27,176 nt of DNA from Candidatus Methanoplasma sp. (GCA_031283015.1 JAITCQ010000070.1:1-27176); one strand, 5' to 3'. Positions 1 through 8,356 are shown, counted from the stretch's first letter. Numbers and translations are program-made. Notes: a model not told the origin generated them from the letters alone.

Positions 1-405
1 GAACCTAAGATAGTAGCGTTCTGCTGCAACTGGTGTTCCTACGCCGGAGCGGACGGGGCGGGAGTGGCGAGGCTGCAGATGCCTCCGAACTTCCGCATCA
101 TAAGGACGATGTGCTCGGCGAGAGTGGACCCGGAGTTCATACTCAGGTCGCTGGCGAAGGGAGCGGACGGAGTGATCGTGCTCGGCTGCCACCCCGCGGA
201 CTGCCACTACATCGGCGGAAACTACAGAGCGAGAAGAAGGATAGCGCTGATCAGGATGGTGCTAGAGCAGTACGGATTCGATCCGAAGAGACTGAAACTC
301 GAATGGGTCTCGGCCTCCGAAGGCGAGAAGTTCCAGAAGACGCTGACGGAGTTCGTCACCACCATCAAAGAACTCGGCCCTACCCCGCTGAAACAGGAGG
401 AGTGA
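1..405 (+). CDS. mvhD: F420-non-reducing hydrogenase delta subunit MvhD (5' partial)
   Basis: The reading frame is open from the first base and ends in TGA, giving 134 visible residues. MvhD carries an iron-sulfur centre and passes electrons from the MvhAG hydrogenase to HdrA in the cytoplasmic electron-bifurcating Mvh-Hdr complex. The visible part has the family's cysteine pattern: FCCNWCSYAGAD near the left edge, TMCSARVD in the middle, then GCHPADCHY followed by the basic stretch GGNYRARRR. The family is usually about 140 residues, so only a short N-terminal piece is missing. It lies 2 nt upstream of mvhG in the same direction, as in other methanogens. MvhD-like domains also occur fused to HdrA, but here the C-terminus ends normally in acidic residues and a stop. 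Confidence 0.93.
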   Translation, partial: EPKIVAFCCNWCSYAGADGAGVARLQMPPNFRIIRTMCSARVDPEFILRSLAKGADGVIVLGCHPADCHYIGGNYRARRRIALIRMVLEQYGFDPKRLKLEWVSASEGEKFQKTLTEFVTTIKELGPTPLKQEE

Positions 406-407
406 TC

Positions 408-1652
408 ATGTCATTCTTCGACAGATTCAGAAACAAAAGCAAGGAAGCGCCGAAAGTGGCCGTGAAGGCCGCGAAGGATGTTAAGCAGGCGGTCGCCAAA
501 CCCATCGCCTCCGCTAAACCTAAGACCGGGGCCGCATGCGCGGAGAAGACACCCGAGTCGATCCAGGCGGCGCAGCTGAAAGCGGCGGACCTGGGAGCAC
601 TTCTCCCCGGAGCGCCCCCGAACGGCAAGATCAACCTTGCGATATATTGGGCGGCGGCATGCGGAGGATGCGACGTTTCGCTCCTCGACGTGAATGAGAG
701 GATACTCACTATCGGCGATATGGCGAACATCGTCATGTGGCCGATCGCCGCCGACGGTAAAGAGCACGACATCGCCGAGATGAAGGACGGGGAGATAACC
801 GTCTCGATCATATCGGGAGCGGTCAGGAACTCCGAGAACGAGCACATGGTGAAACTTCTGAGGAAGAAGTCCGCCATAGTGGTCTGCTACGGAACCTGCG
901 CCTGCTTCGGAGGATCCCCCGCCCTGGCCAACCTGGTCCCCGGCGGAAAGGACGAGATACTCGACTACGTGTACAAGAAGACGCCCACGACGGCGAACTT
1001 CCAGGCCGACTACCACGCCGGATCACCCGTGATCCCGCAGACCGAGTTCGGCGCACCGGAGGGCAAACTCACGCTCCCGGTGCTGTACGACACCGTGAAG
1101 ACGCTCGATCAAGTCATCGATGTGGATTACTACATTCCGGGATGCCCGCCGCTGCAGGAGTCTATCTCCCACTTGCTGAAGGCGGTCGCGGACCTGCTGT
1201 ACAACGGCGTCGCGCTCCCTCCCAAGGGAACTGTCGTCGGTATCGTCACCAAGACGCTGTGCGAGCAGTGCCCGAGGCGCAAAGAGCACAGAAGGATAAC
1301 GAAGATCGTGGAACCCCACCAGATCGACGTGGACCCGGACCTGTGCCTGATGGACCAGGGCACACTCTGCCTCGGGCCCGCGACCGTGGGAGGATGCAAC
1401 GCAAGGTGCACGAGAGTGGGACAGCCCTGCCGCGGATGCTACGGACCCACCGCAGCCGTCCAGGAGCAGGGAGCGAGCGCGCTTACCGCGATAGCTTCGA
1501 TGTTCCCGGTGCTGGATGACGACGCGACCATAGAGGAGGAGGCGATCGTGGACATAATGTCGACGGTCAAAGACCCGCTTGGTTACTTCTACGCGTTCAC
1601 AATGGGTAAGTCTCTGATCAAGAGATCGGTTTCCGAAAAAGGAGGTAAGTAA
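408..1652 (+). CDS. mvhG: F420-non-reducing hydrogenase small (gamma) subunit MvhG
   Basis: This is the small [NiFe]-hydrogenase subunit, which holds the iron-sulfur relay between the NiFe site of MvhA and MvhD. The ATG at 408 follows an AGGAGG Shine-Dalgarno site inside the end of mvhD. The product is 414 aa. The proximal cluster motif CGGC is at residues 85-88, preceded by INLAIYWAAA. Other cysteines lie in YGTCACFGG, in YIPGCPP, and in the C-terminal groups CEQC, CLMDQGTLCLGP and CNARC. The core family is about 300 aa. Here about 73 extra Ala/Lys-rich residues precede the conserved start, with no Tat signal and no membrane segment. The frame also extends upstream to 33, overlapping mvhD, but the good ribosome site and family context favour 408. 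Confidence 0.93.
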   Translation: MSFFDRFRNKSKEAPKVAVKAAKDVKQAVAKPIASAKPKTGAACAEKTPESIQAAQLKAADLGALLPGAPPNGKINLAIYWAAACGGCDVSLLDVNERILTIGDMANIVMWPIAADGKEHDIAEMKDGEITVSIISGAVRNSENEHMVKLLRKKSAIVVCYGTCACFGGSPALANLVPGGKDEILDYVYKKTPTTANFQADYHAGSPVIPQTEFGAPEGKLTLPVLYDTVKTLDQVIDVDYYIPGCPPLQESISHLLKAVADLLYNGVALPPKGTVVGIVTKTLCEQCPRRKEHRRITKIVEPHQIDVDPDLCLMDQGTLCLGPATVGGCNARCTRVGQPCRGCYGPTAAVQEQGASALTAIASMFPVLDDDATIEEEAIVDIMSTVKDPLGYFYAFTMGKSLIKRSVSEKGGK

Positions 1653-1653
1653 A

Positions 1654-3174
1654 ATGACAGGCCCCGTAATATGGGACGACAAAAAGAAGGCCACCTCTAA
1701 CAGGGTGACCATTGACCCTATAACGCGTCTTGAGGGTCACGGAAAGATAGAGATATTCCTCGACGACTCCGGCAACGTCAGCAACGCGTACTGGCAGGTG
1801 CCGGAGGTCAGGGGATTCGAGAGATTCTGCATTGGCCGAAAAGTGGTGGAGCTCAACCAGATCACCGCAAGGCTTTGCGGCGTTTGTCCCGGAGCGCACC
1901 ACATGGCCTCCACGAAAGCGATCGACGGATGTTACAACACGAAGCCGACGGAAGCGGCGTTCCTGCTCAGGGACCTCTTCTACCACGCGCACTTCGTGCA
2001 CAGCCACATAGCGCACTTCTATGCCCTGGCGGCGCCGGACTTCGTCTGCGGGCCGGCCGCGCCGGCCGCGGAGAGGAACGTTCTTGGCGTGGTCGCCCGC
2101 GTCGGATTGGAACTTGGTTCCGCCGTGATAAAAGCACGCGCGGAAGCGCAGAGGATCCAGGCCATAATCGGCGGAAAGCCGACACACCCAGTGATGGGCG
2201 TGCCCGGCGGCGTCAGCAAGGCCGTGAACAAAGACGAAGCGAAAGAGATCCAGGGATACGCCGACAACCTCGTCGCATTCTCCATGACATCGCTCGGTGT
2301 GTTCAAGAGCGTAGTTCTCGAGAACAAGGAATACTTGGACATAATCAAGAATCCGGACCTTTACTACAGCGAGCTGTACAACATGGGCCTGGTGAACTCC
2401 AAGAACCAGCTTGAGTTCCACGACGGACCCGTGAGGGTCGTCGACCCGAAAGGGAAGGAAGTGGACAAGTACAACACCTTCGACTACCTCGACCACATCG
2501 GGGAAGCGGTCGAGCCGTGGTCCTACGAGAAGTTCCCGTACCTGAGGAAACCCGGGTACAAGGGACTGTTCGCGGGCATTGAGAACGGACTGTACCGCGC
2601 ATCGCCGCTCGGAAGGCTGAACGTCTCCGACAGCATATCCACCCCGAAAGCGCAGGCCGCGTTCGAGGAGTTCAAGGCGACCTTCAAGAGCCTCGGCGTG
2701 GAGGGACCTGTGCACTTCAACCTCGCGACCCACTGGGCAAGGATCATCGAGATGATCTACGCCGCCGAGAAGGTGCACGAGGACGCGTACAACCCCAATG
2801 TGACGGACCCGAACATAAAGCAGAAGGACGTCGTGGCCGGAGGACGCGGAGTAGGGTGCGTGGAGGCTCCGAGAGGAACCCTCACCCACGACTACACCTG
2901 CGACGAGAACGGCATCGTGACGGCGTGCAACCTTGTTGTCGGAACAACGAACAACAACGGTCCGATGAACGTCGACACCGCGAAGATCGCGAAAGCCCTC
3001 ATAAAGAACTACGAGATATCGCCGGGTCTTCTGAACATGGTGGAGATGGCGTTCAGGGTGTACGACCCATGCAACTCCTGCGCCACACACAGCCTGCCCG
3101 GGCAGATGCCTTTGAAAGCTGTGATAAAGAACTCCGACGGCTCGGTGTACGACACGATCTCAAGGAACCTGTAA
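1654..3174 (+). CDS. mvhA: F420-non-reducing hydrogenase large (alpha) subunit MvhA
   Basis: The catalytic [NiFe] subunit (506 aa) oxidises H2 in the cytoplasm and feeds electrons through MvhG and MvhD to heterodisulfide reductase. The N-terminal nickel-binding pair is C75 and C78 in RLCGVCPGAHH, after the family motif RLEGHGK. The C-terminal pair is C473 and C476 in DPCNSCATH. Maturation proteases of this family cleave after the His (H479), so a 27-residue tail would be removed. All four nickel ligands are encoded by ordinary Cys codons, with no selenocysteine. The ATG is 1 nt after the mvhG stop, and its GGAGGT ribosome site (1641-1646) lies inside the last mvhG codons, which suggests translational coupling. 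A stem-loop terminator follows at once. Confidence 0.96.
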   Translation: MTGPVIWDDKKKATSNRVTIDPITRLEGHGKIEIFLDDSGNVSNAYWQVPEVRGFERFCIGRKVVELNQITARLCGVCPGAHHMASTKAIDGCYNTKPTEAAFLLRDLFYHAHFVHSHIAHFYALAAPDFVCGPAAPAAERNVLGVVARVGLELGSAVIKARAEAQRIQAIIGGKPTHPVMGVPGGVSKAVNKDEAKEIQGYADNLVAFSMTSLGVFKSVVLENKEYLDIIKNPDLYYSELYNMGLVNSKNQLEFHDGPVRVVDPKGKEVDKYNTFDYLDHIGEAVEPWSYEKFPYLRKPGYKGLFAGIENGLYRASPLGRLNVSDSISTPKAQAAFEEFKATFKSLGVEGPVHFNLATHWARIIEMIYAAEKVHEDAYNPNVTDPNIKQKDVVAGGRGVGCVEAPRGTLTHDYTCDENGIVTACNLVVGTTNNNGPMNVDTAKIAKALIKNYEISPGLLNMVEMAFRVYDPCNSCATHSLPGQMPLKAVIKNSDGSVYDTISRNL

Positions 3175-3182
3175 GGTCAAAC

Positions 3183-3206
3183 AGAGGGGGAGACCCCTCT
3201 TTATTT
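3183..3206 (+). terminator. Stem-loop terminator after mvhDGA
   Basis: AGAGGGG (3183-3189) pairs with CCCCTCT (3194-3200) around a GAGA loop, followed by TTTATTT. It starts 8 nt after the mvhA stop, so it most likely ends the hydrogenase transcript. Confidence 0.7.
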
Positions 3207-3254
3207 AACCCCTTTAAGTTTTTATTCTCTCTGAGCCGAGGACATCCCGATTTC

Positions 3255-3278
3255 AAACCCCTCGAATTCGAGGGGTTT
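3255..3278. repeat. 24-bp perfect palindrome between convergent genes
   Basis: The two halves AAACCCCTCGAA and TTCGAGGGGTTT are exact reverse complements with no spacer. It sits between convergent mvhA (+) and the phosphoesterase (-). Neither side has a strong T-run directly after it, so it may be a cruciform, a protein site or a second terminator. The rest of this 247-nt gap is AT-rich, with T-runs on both strands near 3355-3415 that could end the leftward transcript. No gene is visible in it. Confidence 0.6.
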
Positions 3279-3421
3279 AGAAAAGAAGCCGGATTGCTTT
3301 GACCTTTGTTGAGATTATTGTGATCTGGGTTATCTAAATTTAGTGAATTTTCATGAATATTTTTTATAATTTTCAGAAGTGCTTTTTTAACCGGAGCAAT
3401 AACCAAAAATGAAAACGAGGT

Positions 3422-4210
3422 TCACAGCGGTTCCTGCCTGATCCTCCGCCCCCATCTCTGACGGTTGCCGCCCGCGATCATCAATCCGGAAAGTCTCCCG
3501 AGATTGACGCCGTCAAGCAGGTGAACGGTGGCGTTCTCGATATCAAGCATGTCCCCGCCCATCACCGGACCGAGCAGCGGCTCGCCGGTTATGTTCACCG
3601 GGGATCCTCCGAGCATCCTGTTGAACGCGGGAATGATGATGAAGTTCTCCGGGACCGTCTCGTATCTTTCGGAGGGAGCATCTCTGAACCTTCCTCGGAC
3701 CCAGCACGGTTCGTTCACCTGCCTTCCGACCCCGTCCCTGAACATGACCGCCGGGTGGTCGTGGGCCATGATCAGTGTCTCCGACCTCATGACCTCCGCG
3801 GACGGCCAGGTGTGCCCGTGCGCCAGACCCACGTTCTCTATCTTCATGCCGGACGCGGGTCTCATCTTTACTTGAGGGGGAAGGAACTCCTCGATGTTCG
3901 TATCGTGATTCCCTCTCACGACGTCCACCGTGTCGAACCGATCTAGCAGCCTTTCGAAGAACATCGGGATCTCACGGTACTCCTGCTTCGTCGATCCCGG
4001 AACGGAATCCTTGACGTCGCCGAGGACTATGAGCCGGGTTGCGGAGCCCTCCGCGGCTTTGATCACGGAATCGAACATATCGTCCGTTCTCGACGTGAGA
4101 TGGAATCCTTTCGATCTCAGGTGTGATTCTATCCCTATGTGGAGATCTCCGATCACTAGGTACTCGTCTGCTCTGAGTGCGGGAATACCGTGAACTGGCT
4201 GGAGATCCAT
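3422..4210 (-). CDS. ICC/SbcD-related metallophosphoesterase
   Basis: A 262-aa calcineurin-like phosphoesterase of the archaeal SbcD/Mre11-related group (COG1407-like). The metal-binding motifs appear in order: GDLHIG with D22 and H24, GDVKD with D65, GNHD at 100-103, GHTW with H133, and AHDH with H150 and H152. The family fold is a two-metal cytoplasmic hydrolase. The physiological substrate of this subgroup is not known. It is the last gene of a leftward unit, with its ATG 1 nt after the nnr stop, so it is probably co-transcribed with nnr. The C-terminal 40 residues are rich in Arg. No signal peptide or membrane segment is visible. Confidence 0.85.
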   Translation of the reverse strand: MDLQPVHGIPALRADEYLVIGDLHIGIESHLRSKGFHLTSRTDDMFDSVIKAAEGSATRLIVLGDVKDSVPGSTKQEYREIPMFFERLLDRFDTVDVVRGNHDTNIEEFLPPQVKMRPASGMKIENVGLAHGHTWPSAEVMRSETLIMAHDHPAVMFRDGVGRQVNEPCWVRGRFRDAPSERYETVPENFIIIPAFNRMLGGSPVNITGEPLLGPVMGGDMLDIENATVHLLDGVNLGRLSGLMIAGGNRQRWGRRIRQEPL

Positions 4211-4211
4211 C

Positions 4212-5612
4212 TCATCCCCTTAGGTACTCTTTGAGGACTTTCGGTATCTTTTCTATGACGTCCGTCGCGATCAGCCCGTACGATCTTTCTTCAAAGGCGT
4301 ATTCTCCGGCCTTGCCGGAGATGAAAGCGCCTACCGCTGCCGCGTCGAAGCACGTCATGCTCTTGGAAAGGAGTCCCGCAACGATGCCGGCCAGGACGTC
4401 CCCGGTACCGGCGCCGGTCATGCCCGGGGTGCCGGTGGTGTTGTATCTTGTCTTTTCTCCATTGGAGATCGTGTCGACCATGCCTTTCAGCAAGACCACG
4501 GAGCTCGTTTTCCGGGCCAGAGTTTTGACGGAGTTCCCGATGTCTCCCGGATCGCCGCCGAGCATCTCGAATTCTCTGAGATGCGGGGTGAGTATTGTCC
4601 TTCCTTGGGATACGAAATCCTTCCCGAGAGCGGTGAGTCCGTCGGCGTCCACGACGACGGGGACCTTGCACGATCTGACGAAACATCTTACCGTTTCGAC
4701 CGTGTCCTCAGAGGTCCCGATGCCGGGCCCTATGAGCACGGCATCATACTTTTCCGACAGTACCAGCAACAGATCTGAGTGTTCTTTGTTCACTGAGTTG
4801 CCGGAAAGTTCCGTGATCATCAGGACAGGGGAGAACCCCGCGATTATCGACGAACAATTCTCAGGGACAGCAAGCCTTACGATGTCTGCCCCCGTTCTCA
4901 GCGCGGCAAGCGCGGACATCGCCGGCGCGCCGTAATACGGCCCGCCGCCGATGATCAGCAGTCTTCCGTTGGAACCCTTATGGCTGTCCTTCTGCGGTAT
5001 GGGATATCTCAACATATCGCCGGGACCCACGTTGTCGTACGCCTCTTTCGGAATGCCTATGTCCTTCACGATGATCTCCCCCGAGTTCTCACTATTCATT
5101 CCCTCTTTGGTGTCATGGAACGTTATCGTCATATCGGCTTTAACGGAAAGCGTCGTTCCCAGACCGGACGGCACGTCCACTGACACCACGCACCCCTTGA
5201 ATCTGTTTGCGATTTTAATAAATGCGTCATAGGGAGGTCTCACTTCCCCTGACATCCCCGTGCCCAACGCACAGTCGGCGATGACGTCGTGCCCATCCTC
5301 ATCGAACTCCGAGAAATCCTTCACCTGGCACTTTAATTCCGACAGGGCCTTTCTGATAAGATCCGATCTTATCGAGCCCGATGGTCTCAGAAGGTAGACG
5401 GTCGTGTTATGGGCGTCGGTCATTTTAGCGGCGGTGATCCCGTCGCCGCCGTTGTTGCCGCTCCCGCATACGAACGCTATCCTCTTTCCCCGGAACCTTT
5501 CCGACAGGACCGACGCGATCGCCTTGCCGGCGTTCTCCATCAGGAACGGTATGCCTACGCCCATAGCCTCGGAATTGGCGTCTATGACCGAAGAATCGAG
5601 AGAAGTGATCAT
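4212..5612 (-). CDS. nnr: Bifunctional NAD(P)H-hydrate epimerase/dehydratase Nnr
   Basis: A 466-aa metabolite-repair enzyme that restores damaged NAD(P)H hydrates. The N-terminal YjeF/NnrE domain (about 1-210) epimerises NAD(P)HX and shows GSGNNGGDG at 50-58 and VDVPSG near 145-150. The C-terminal NnrD domain (about 212-466) is the ADP-dependent dehydratase with a ribokinase-like fold. It shows GRLLIIGGGPYYGAP, GPGIGTS, VVDADGLTAL, LTPHLREF and GMTGAGTGDVLAG, with likely catalytic D405 in GTGD. Both domains look intact and the length is usual. Its ATG overlaps the srp19 stop in an ATGA arrangement, and the phosphoesterase follows 1 nt later, so the three genes form an operon. Confidence 0.95.
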   Translation of the reverse strand: MITSLDSSVIDANSEAMGVGIPFLMENAGKAIASVLSERFRGKRIAFVCGSGNNGGDGITAAKMTDAHNTTVYLLRPSGSIRSDLIRKALSELKCQVKDFSEFDEDGHDVIADCALGTGMSGEVRPPYDAFIKIANRFKGCVVSVDVPSGLGTTLSVKADMTITFHDTKEGMNSENSGEIIVKDIGIPKEAYDNVGPGDMLRYPIPQKDSHKGSNGRLLIIGGGPYYGAPAMSALAALRTGADIVRLAVPENCSSIIAGFSPVLMITELSGNSVNKEHSDLLLVLSEKYDAVLIGPGIGTSEDTVETVRCFVRSCKVPVVVDADGLTALGKDFVSQGRTILTPHLREFEMLGGDPGDIGNSVKTLARKTSSVVLLKGMVDTISNGEKTRYNTTGTPGMTGAGTGDVLAGIVAGLLSKSMTCFDAAAVGAFISGKAGEYAFEERSYGLIATDVIEKIPKVLKEYLRG

Positions 5613-5905
5613 TTCTTCTGGTTCTTGATGAGTATCTCCGCGATCTTCGGCAGGAGTTTGGTCTTGGGGATCTTGCCTCTTTCGACCTTGACGCAGCCGC
5701 GTTTGGCCGCCCAGTTCGAAGGGTACGCCGCATTCTCCCGCACTTCGTACTCCAGGTCCAAGATCAGCGCGCCTTTGGCTATTATGTCGATGTCGGGATC
5801 CTTAACGCAAAGCTTCTTGGGAAGTCTCCTGCCCATCGCCCTGGTCCTGGTGACGTCGAAATATTCCGGCCATATCGTGATCGCGGTATCCTCGTCGTAT
5901 GCCAT
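5609..5905 (-). CDS. srp19: Signal recognition particle protein SRP19
   Basis: A 98-aa RNA-binding protein that assembles on archaeal SRP RNA and promotes SRP54 binding in co-translational membrane targeting. It starts MAYDEDTAITIWPEYFD, and the family core TRTRAMGRRLPKKLCVKDP is clear, followed by basic segments (AAKRGCVKVERGKIPKTKLL). The frame could begin at a GTG at 5914, but the ATG at 5905 gives the normal SRP19 N-terminus and leaves a GGTTGTGA ribosome-site-like stretch upstream. The stop overlaps the nnr start (ATGA). The gene lies 69 nt downstream of the eS8 gene, with a hairpin between them. Confidence 0.93.
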   Translation of the reverse strand: MAYDEDTAITIWPEYFDVTRTRAMGRRLPKKLCVKDPDIDIIAKGALILDLEYEVRENAAYPSNWAAKRGCVKVERGKIPKTKLLPKIAEILIKNQKK

Positions 5906-5956
5906 GTTAATCACAACCGATAATACGGAAAAGAGTTAAAGAAGTTGCTAAGGGAA

Positions 5957-5976
5957 GAACGCGGATGTCCGCGTTC
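5957..5976 (-). terminator. Hairpin overlapping the eS8 stop codon
   Basis: GAACGCGGA (5957-5965) and TCCGCGTTC (5968-5976) form a 9-bp stem with a very tight 2-nt centre. On the minus strand it is followed by T-rich sequence. It covers the end of the eS8 gene, so it probably causes partial termination or mRNA processing before srp19. Confidence 0.5.
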
Positions 5977-6361
5977 AGTTCTGCACGAGAACGGCGTTGA
6001 TCGCGCCGTCCTGCCCGGGCCTGGACGTGACGATGGCGTCTCCCAGTTCCGTCTTGATCCTTGCGCCTTTGTTGATGATGTTGCGCTGAACGTAGTTGGG
6101 GTCTGCAGGGTTGACCGTAACGTTGAGGATCTTTGCTTTCTGGATAGTGTTGGTCTTCTTGTCCACCACGTTCGCGTAATCCGCAAGGAGCAGACATGTC
6201 TTCATGTTCGCCCCGCCGCGTCCGACGTAGTGTTTCAGGGATTGCTTTCCGATCTTTGTGAACTGTTTCTCCCTGCTGATCTCGAATTTCCTCTTGCCTC
6301 TGCTGAAGACGCGCCTGCCTCCGGTAGGCTTTCTCCTAGACTTTCCCTGCCACAATGCCAT
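5975..6361 (-). CDS. rps8e: 30S ribosomal protein eS8
   Basis: A 128-aa archaeal/eukaryotic-type small-subunit protein with the typical start MALWQGKSRRKPTGGRR, then GRGGANMKTCLLLADYANVVD and, near the end, NVTVNPADPNYVQRNIINKGA. Length and motifs match the family throughout. The ATG at 6361 is about 30 nt downstream of a strong TATA box, so the mRNA is probably leaderless or nearly so. It heads the leftward unit that continues into srp19, nnr and the phosphoesterase. Confidence 0.96.
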   Translation of the reverse strand: MALWQGKSRRKPTGGRRVFSRGKRKFEISREKQFTKIGKQSLKHYVGRGGANMKTCLLLADYANVVDKKTNTIQKAKILNVTVNPADPNYVQRNIINKGARIKTELGDAIVTSRPGQDGAINAVLVQN

Positions 6362-6387
6362 TTTAATCGGTCTGCCAATTACGGTTC

Positions 6388-6398
6388 TGTATATAAAC
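6388..6398 (-). promoter_or_regulatory. TATA box for rps8e
   Basis: On the minus strand the sequence reads AGGTTTATATACAG, centred near 6393, about 32 nt before the eS8 ATG. The predicted start of transcription falls about 5 nt before the codon. Confidence 0.65.
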
Positions 6399-6434
6399 CT
6401 TTTTTCAATCCCCCGTCAAGAATCGTCAGGATTG

Positions 6435-6635
6435 TCAAGGATGTTCCTGCAAACCGTTTCCAAAGGGGGAATATATCACAACGCAGAAATCAAAATCGCT
6501 TTCCTCGTTATTGTCTCCGCGCGCCCGGGAACCGAAGAGGTACACTCTGATCATGCCGTACTTTTTTGCGATAGGTGCGACTATGCCCCGCAACTCTCCG
6601 AATGAAAGACTGCGCACCGTATCGTTATGCCCCAT
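6435..6635 (-). pseudogene. Truncated MNT-type nucleotidyltransferase
   Basis: A 66-aa frame with the nucleotidyltransferase signature VYLFGSRARGD followed by ESDFDFCVV, as in MntA/KNTase-fold minimal nucleotidyltransferases that often act as antitoxins to HEPN proteins. These proteins are usually about 95-140 aa. This one stops soon after the metal-binding DxD, and the third acidic residue and C-terminal helices are missing. Only 73 nt remain before the eS8 start codon. Those bases are occupied by the eS8 promoter and do not continue the fold in another frame. No HEPN partner is visible within 300 nt. It is probably a decayed gene, though a short expressed protein cannot be ruled out. Confidence 0.6.
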
Positions 6636-6748
6636 GATAGTAGGGTATGGTCAAATCCTAAATAAGTACGCCGAAGGCAGAACAGATCTCACCGCAGTGA
6701 AAACATCATTATGCGTGCCGCCCGCTATTCCAGTGGATTGATCGTATG

Positions 6749-7390
6749 TTAATCTGACACAGTGTAAAGCATCGCTTTCACCGCGCCGCCGTCCGCCTCG
6801 ACCACAGCGTACATCCCATCCTTCGCCGGCCCGGGGTTGACGAACGTCGTCCCGTCGATGTGCTTTATTCCGTAGTCCTCGTGGATGTGCCCGCTGAGCA
6901 CAAGTATCGGTCTGAACTCCTCCACTATCTTTAATATTGAGGTGCTCCCCACATGCAGTCCGGAAGGGATCATATCATTGATCCCGTACGCCGGGGCGTG
7001 GACCATCAGGATCATCCCTTCCCGGGATATCGGCCTGAGCATGTTGTATATGGTGTCCTCGTCCAGCTCGAAGGGGGTGTTGAAGATGGTGGGGTTCGAT
7101 CCTCCAAGCCCCGCGATATGGAACCCGCCGAGCTCTGTTGTCCTTCCGTGCATGTCCGTTGTGAATTCGGATACGAATTCCGGAAGGTCGAGGGGGTCGC
7201 AGTTCCCGGGTATGGCATAAACGTCCTTTTTGACCGGACCGAGTATCCTTTCCGCGACATCGTTCGGGCCGAAATCCGTTATGTCGCCCAAGGCCAGAAC
7301 GCAGTCCGCATTCTCCCGCTCCGCCGCGGAGTTAATCCATTCCGTTGCGGAGAGGTTCCCGTGTATGTCCGAGACAACTAGAAATTTCAT
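6749..7390 (-). CDS. Calcineurin-like metallophosphoesterase (COG2129-like)
   Basis: A 213-aa single-domain phosphoesterase. Motifs in order: SDIHGN with D8 and H10, GDITDFG with D36, PGNCD at 62-65, VHAP with H131, and SGHIHED with H168 and H170. The third motif has Cys where most relatives have His (GNCD instead of GNHD), a variation seen in this archaeal branch. The likely role is hydrolysis of a phosphate ester, with the substrate unknown. The ATG is about 27 nt from a TATA-like ATTAATGTATAC (7412-7424), so the transcript is probably leaderless and the gene has its own promoter. It shares no close homology with the other phosphoesterase in this window beyond the metal motifs. Confidence 0.82.
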   Translation of the reverse strand: MKFLVVSDIHGNLSATEWINSAAERENADCVLALGDITDFGPNDVAERILGPVKKDVYAIPGNCDPLDLPEFVSEFTTDMHGRTTELGGFHIAGLGGSNPTIFNTPFELDEDTIYNMLRPISREGMILMVHAPAYGINDMIPSGLHVGSTSILKIVEEFRPILVLSGHIHEDYGIKHIDGTTFVNPGPAKDGMYAVVEADGGAVKAMLYTVSD

Positions 7391-7445
7391 CGGATCGCTC
7401 TAATGCAGTGAAGTATACATTAATCTTTCACCGCCCGCCGGCGGA

Positions 7446-8258
7446 TCAGCTTCCCAAGGCGCCTTTCGCATCCCTGTAGATCCTTTCGGTGGGATACAGG
7501 TCCACGGATCCCGGCGCGGCCGTTACGAATTCGAGCCCGGTGATGTCCGAGAAGCGCCTGCACCCTTCGTCCAGCTCCCCGCCTCCGATGCCTATGCCGG
7601 TGTCGATCCTCACCGCTTTCTTGTACCCGTACACCTCAAAGACCTCCTTGACGGTGCTGATGCCCATGATCTCGAAGCCTTTTGTGAAGTTAAGCTCGTT
7701 GGAATAATCGCCCCAGTTCTCAGCTATCGCCGGCGTGACGAAGAACATCCCCGTGTACTTCCTGACGAAGTCGCAGTATCTGGAATGCCCGCCCACCGCC
7801 ACTCCTATGCAGTCGTCGCACACTTCGTCCTTATCGTCGCGGAACACGAAGACCGGGATCCCAAGGTTCTCGGACGCCCATTTGGAGATGTCCCACCCGG
7901 CGTTCCCGCACATTCCGTAATAAAGGGCGATAGCGTCGAAACGGCCCTGATAGAACCTGAGCTGGTCCTCCAGGGTGCGGCGGAGGAACTCCGGCTCTTT
8001 GTGAAGGGCGAGGTTGTTCATGTACAGAACGATGTTGAACCCGCTGTCCCGATCTATCCCGGAATAGCCGTTGTTGAACTCCCATTCGTCAATCACGGAG
8101 AAAGGAACGCCTTTCGATTCCAATTTCTTCCTCAGGGTGCGCGAGGTAGGAGTGTCCACGATGTACACTTTCTTCTCATCCTTCTCGCTGCTCAGAGAAA
8201 AGATCATCTCATCCTCAAGTATAGGACAACCGATGATGCCCAGCGTTCCTTTGACCAT
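7446..8258 (-). CDS. DUF1638 family protein
   Basis: A 270-aa cytoplasmic protein of the DUF1638 family. The signature YGMCGN (114-119) is present, with other conserved patches GIIGCPILEDEM at the start and GGHSRYC and GIGIGGGELDEG later. DUF1638 genes are often found beside corrinoid methyltransferase genes in methanogens and acetogens, but none is adjacent here, and the activity is not established. The frame is open to a TTG at 8282, but the ATG at 8258 is preferred: a TATA box at 8283-8290 places the transcript start near 8262, so the longer form would begin upstream of the mRNA. Multiple cysteines suggest possible metal or redox binding. Confidence 0.8.
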   Translation of the reverse strand: MVKGTLGIIGCPILEDEMIFSLSSEKDEKKVYIVDTPTSRTLRKKLESKGVPFSVIDEWEFNNGYSGIDRDSGFNIVLYMNNLALHKEPEFLRRTLEDQLRFYQGRFDAIALYYGMCGNAGWDISKWASENLGIPVFVFRDDKDEVCDDCIGVAVGGHSRYCDFVRKYTGMFFVTPAIAENWGDYSNELNFTKGFEIMGISTVKEVFEVYGYKKAVRIDTGIGIGGGELDEGCRRFSDITGLEFVTAAPGSVDLYPTERIYRDAKGALGS

Positions 8259-8282
8259 GCGACAGATAACGACCCCGGACAA

Positions 8283-8290
8283 TATAAACC
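8283..8290 (-). promoter_or_regulatory. TATA box for the DUF1638 gene
   Basis: On the minus strand, GGGTTTATATTGTCC lies about 28 nt before the ATG at 8258. It implies a nearly leaderless transcript and fixes the choice of start codon. Confidence 0.6.
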
Positions 8291-8356
8291 CCTATATATG
8301 GCGTTCCTCCTGGTCCATCGGGCGTTGGGAGCATAAGGGCGGAGTGTGAGAATGAG

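Noticed and set aside
1618..3090. 490-codon frame antisense to mvhA
   Set aside because: It is the shadow of a GC-rich hydrogenase gene; no family resemblance and no ribosome site.
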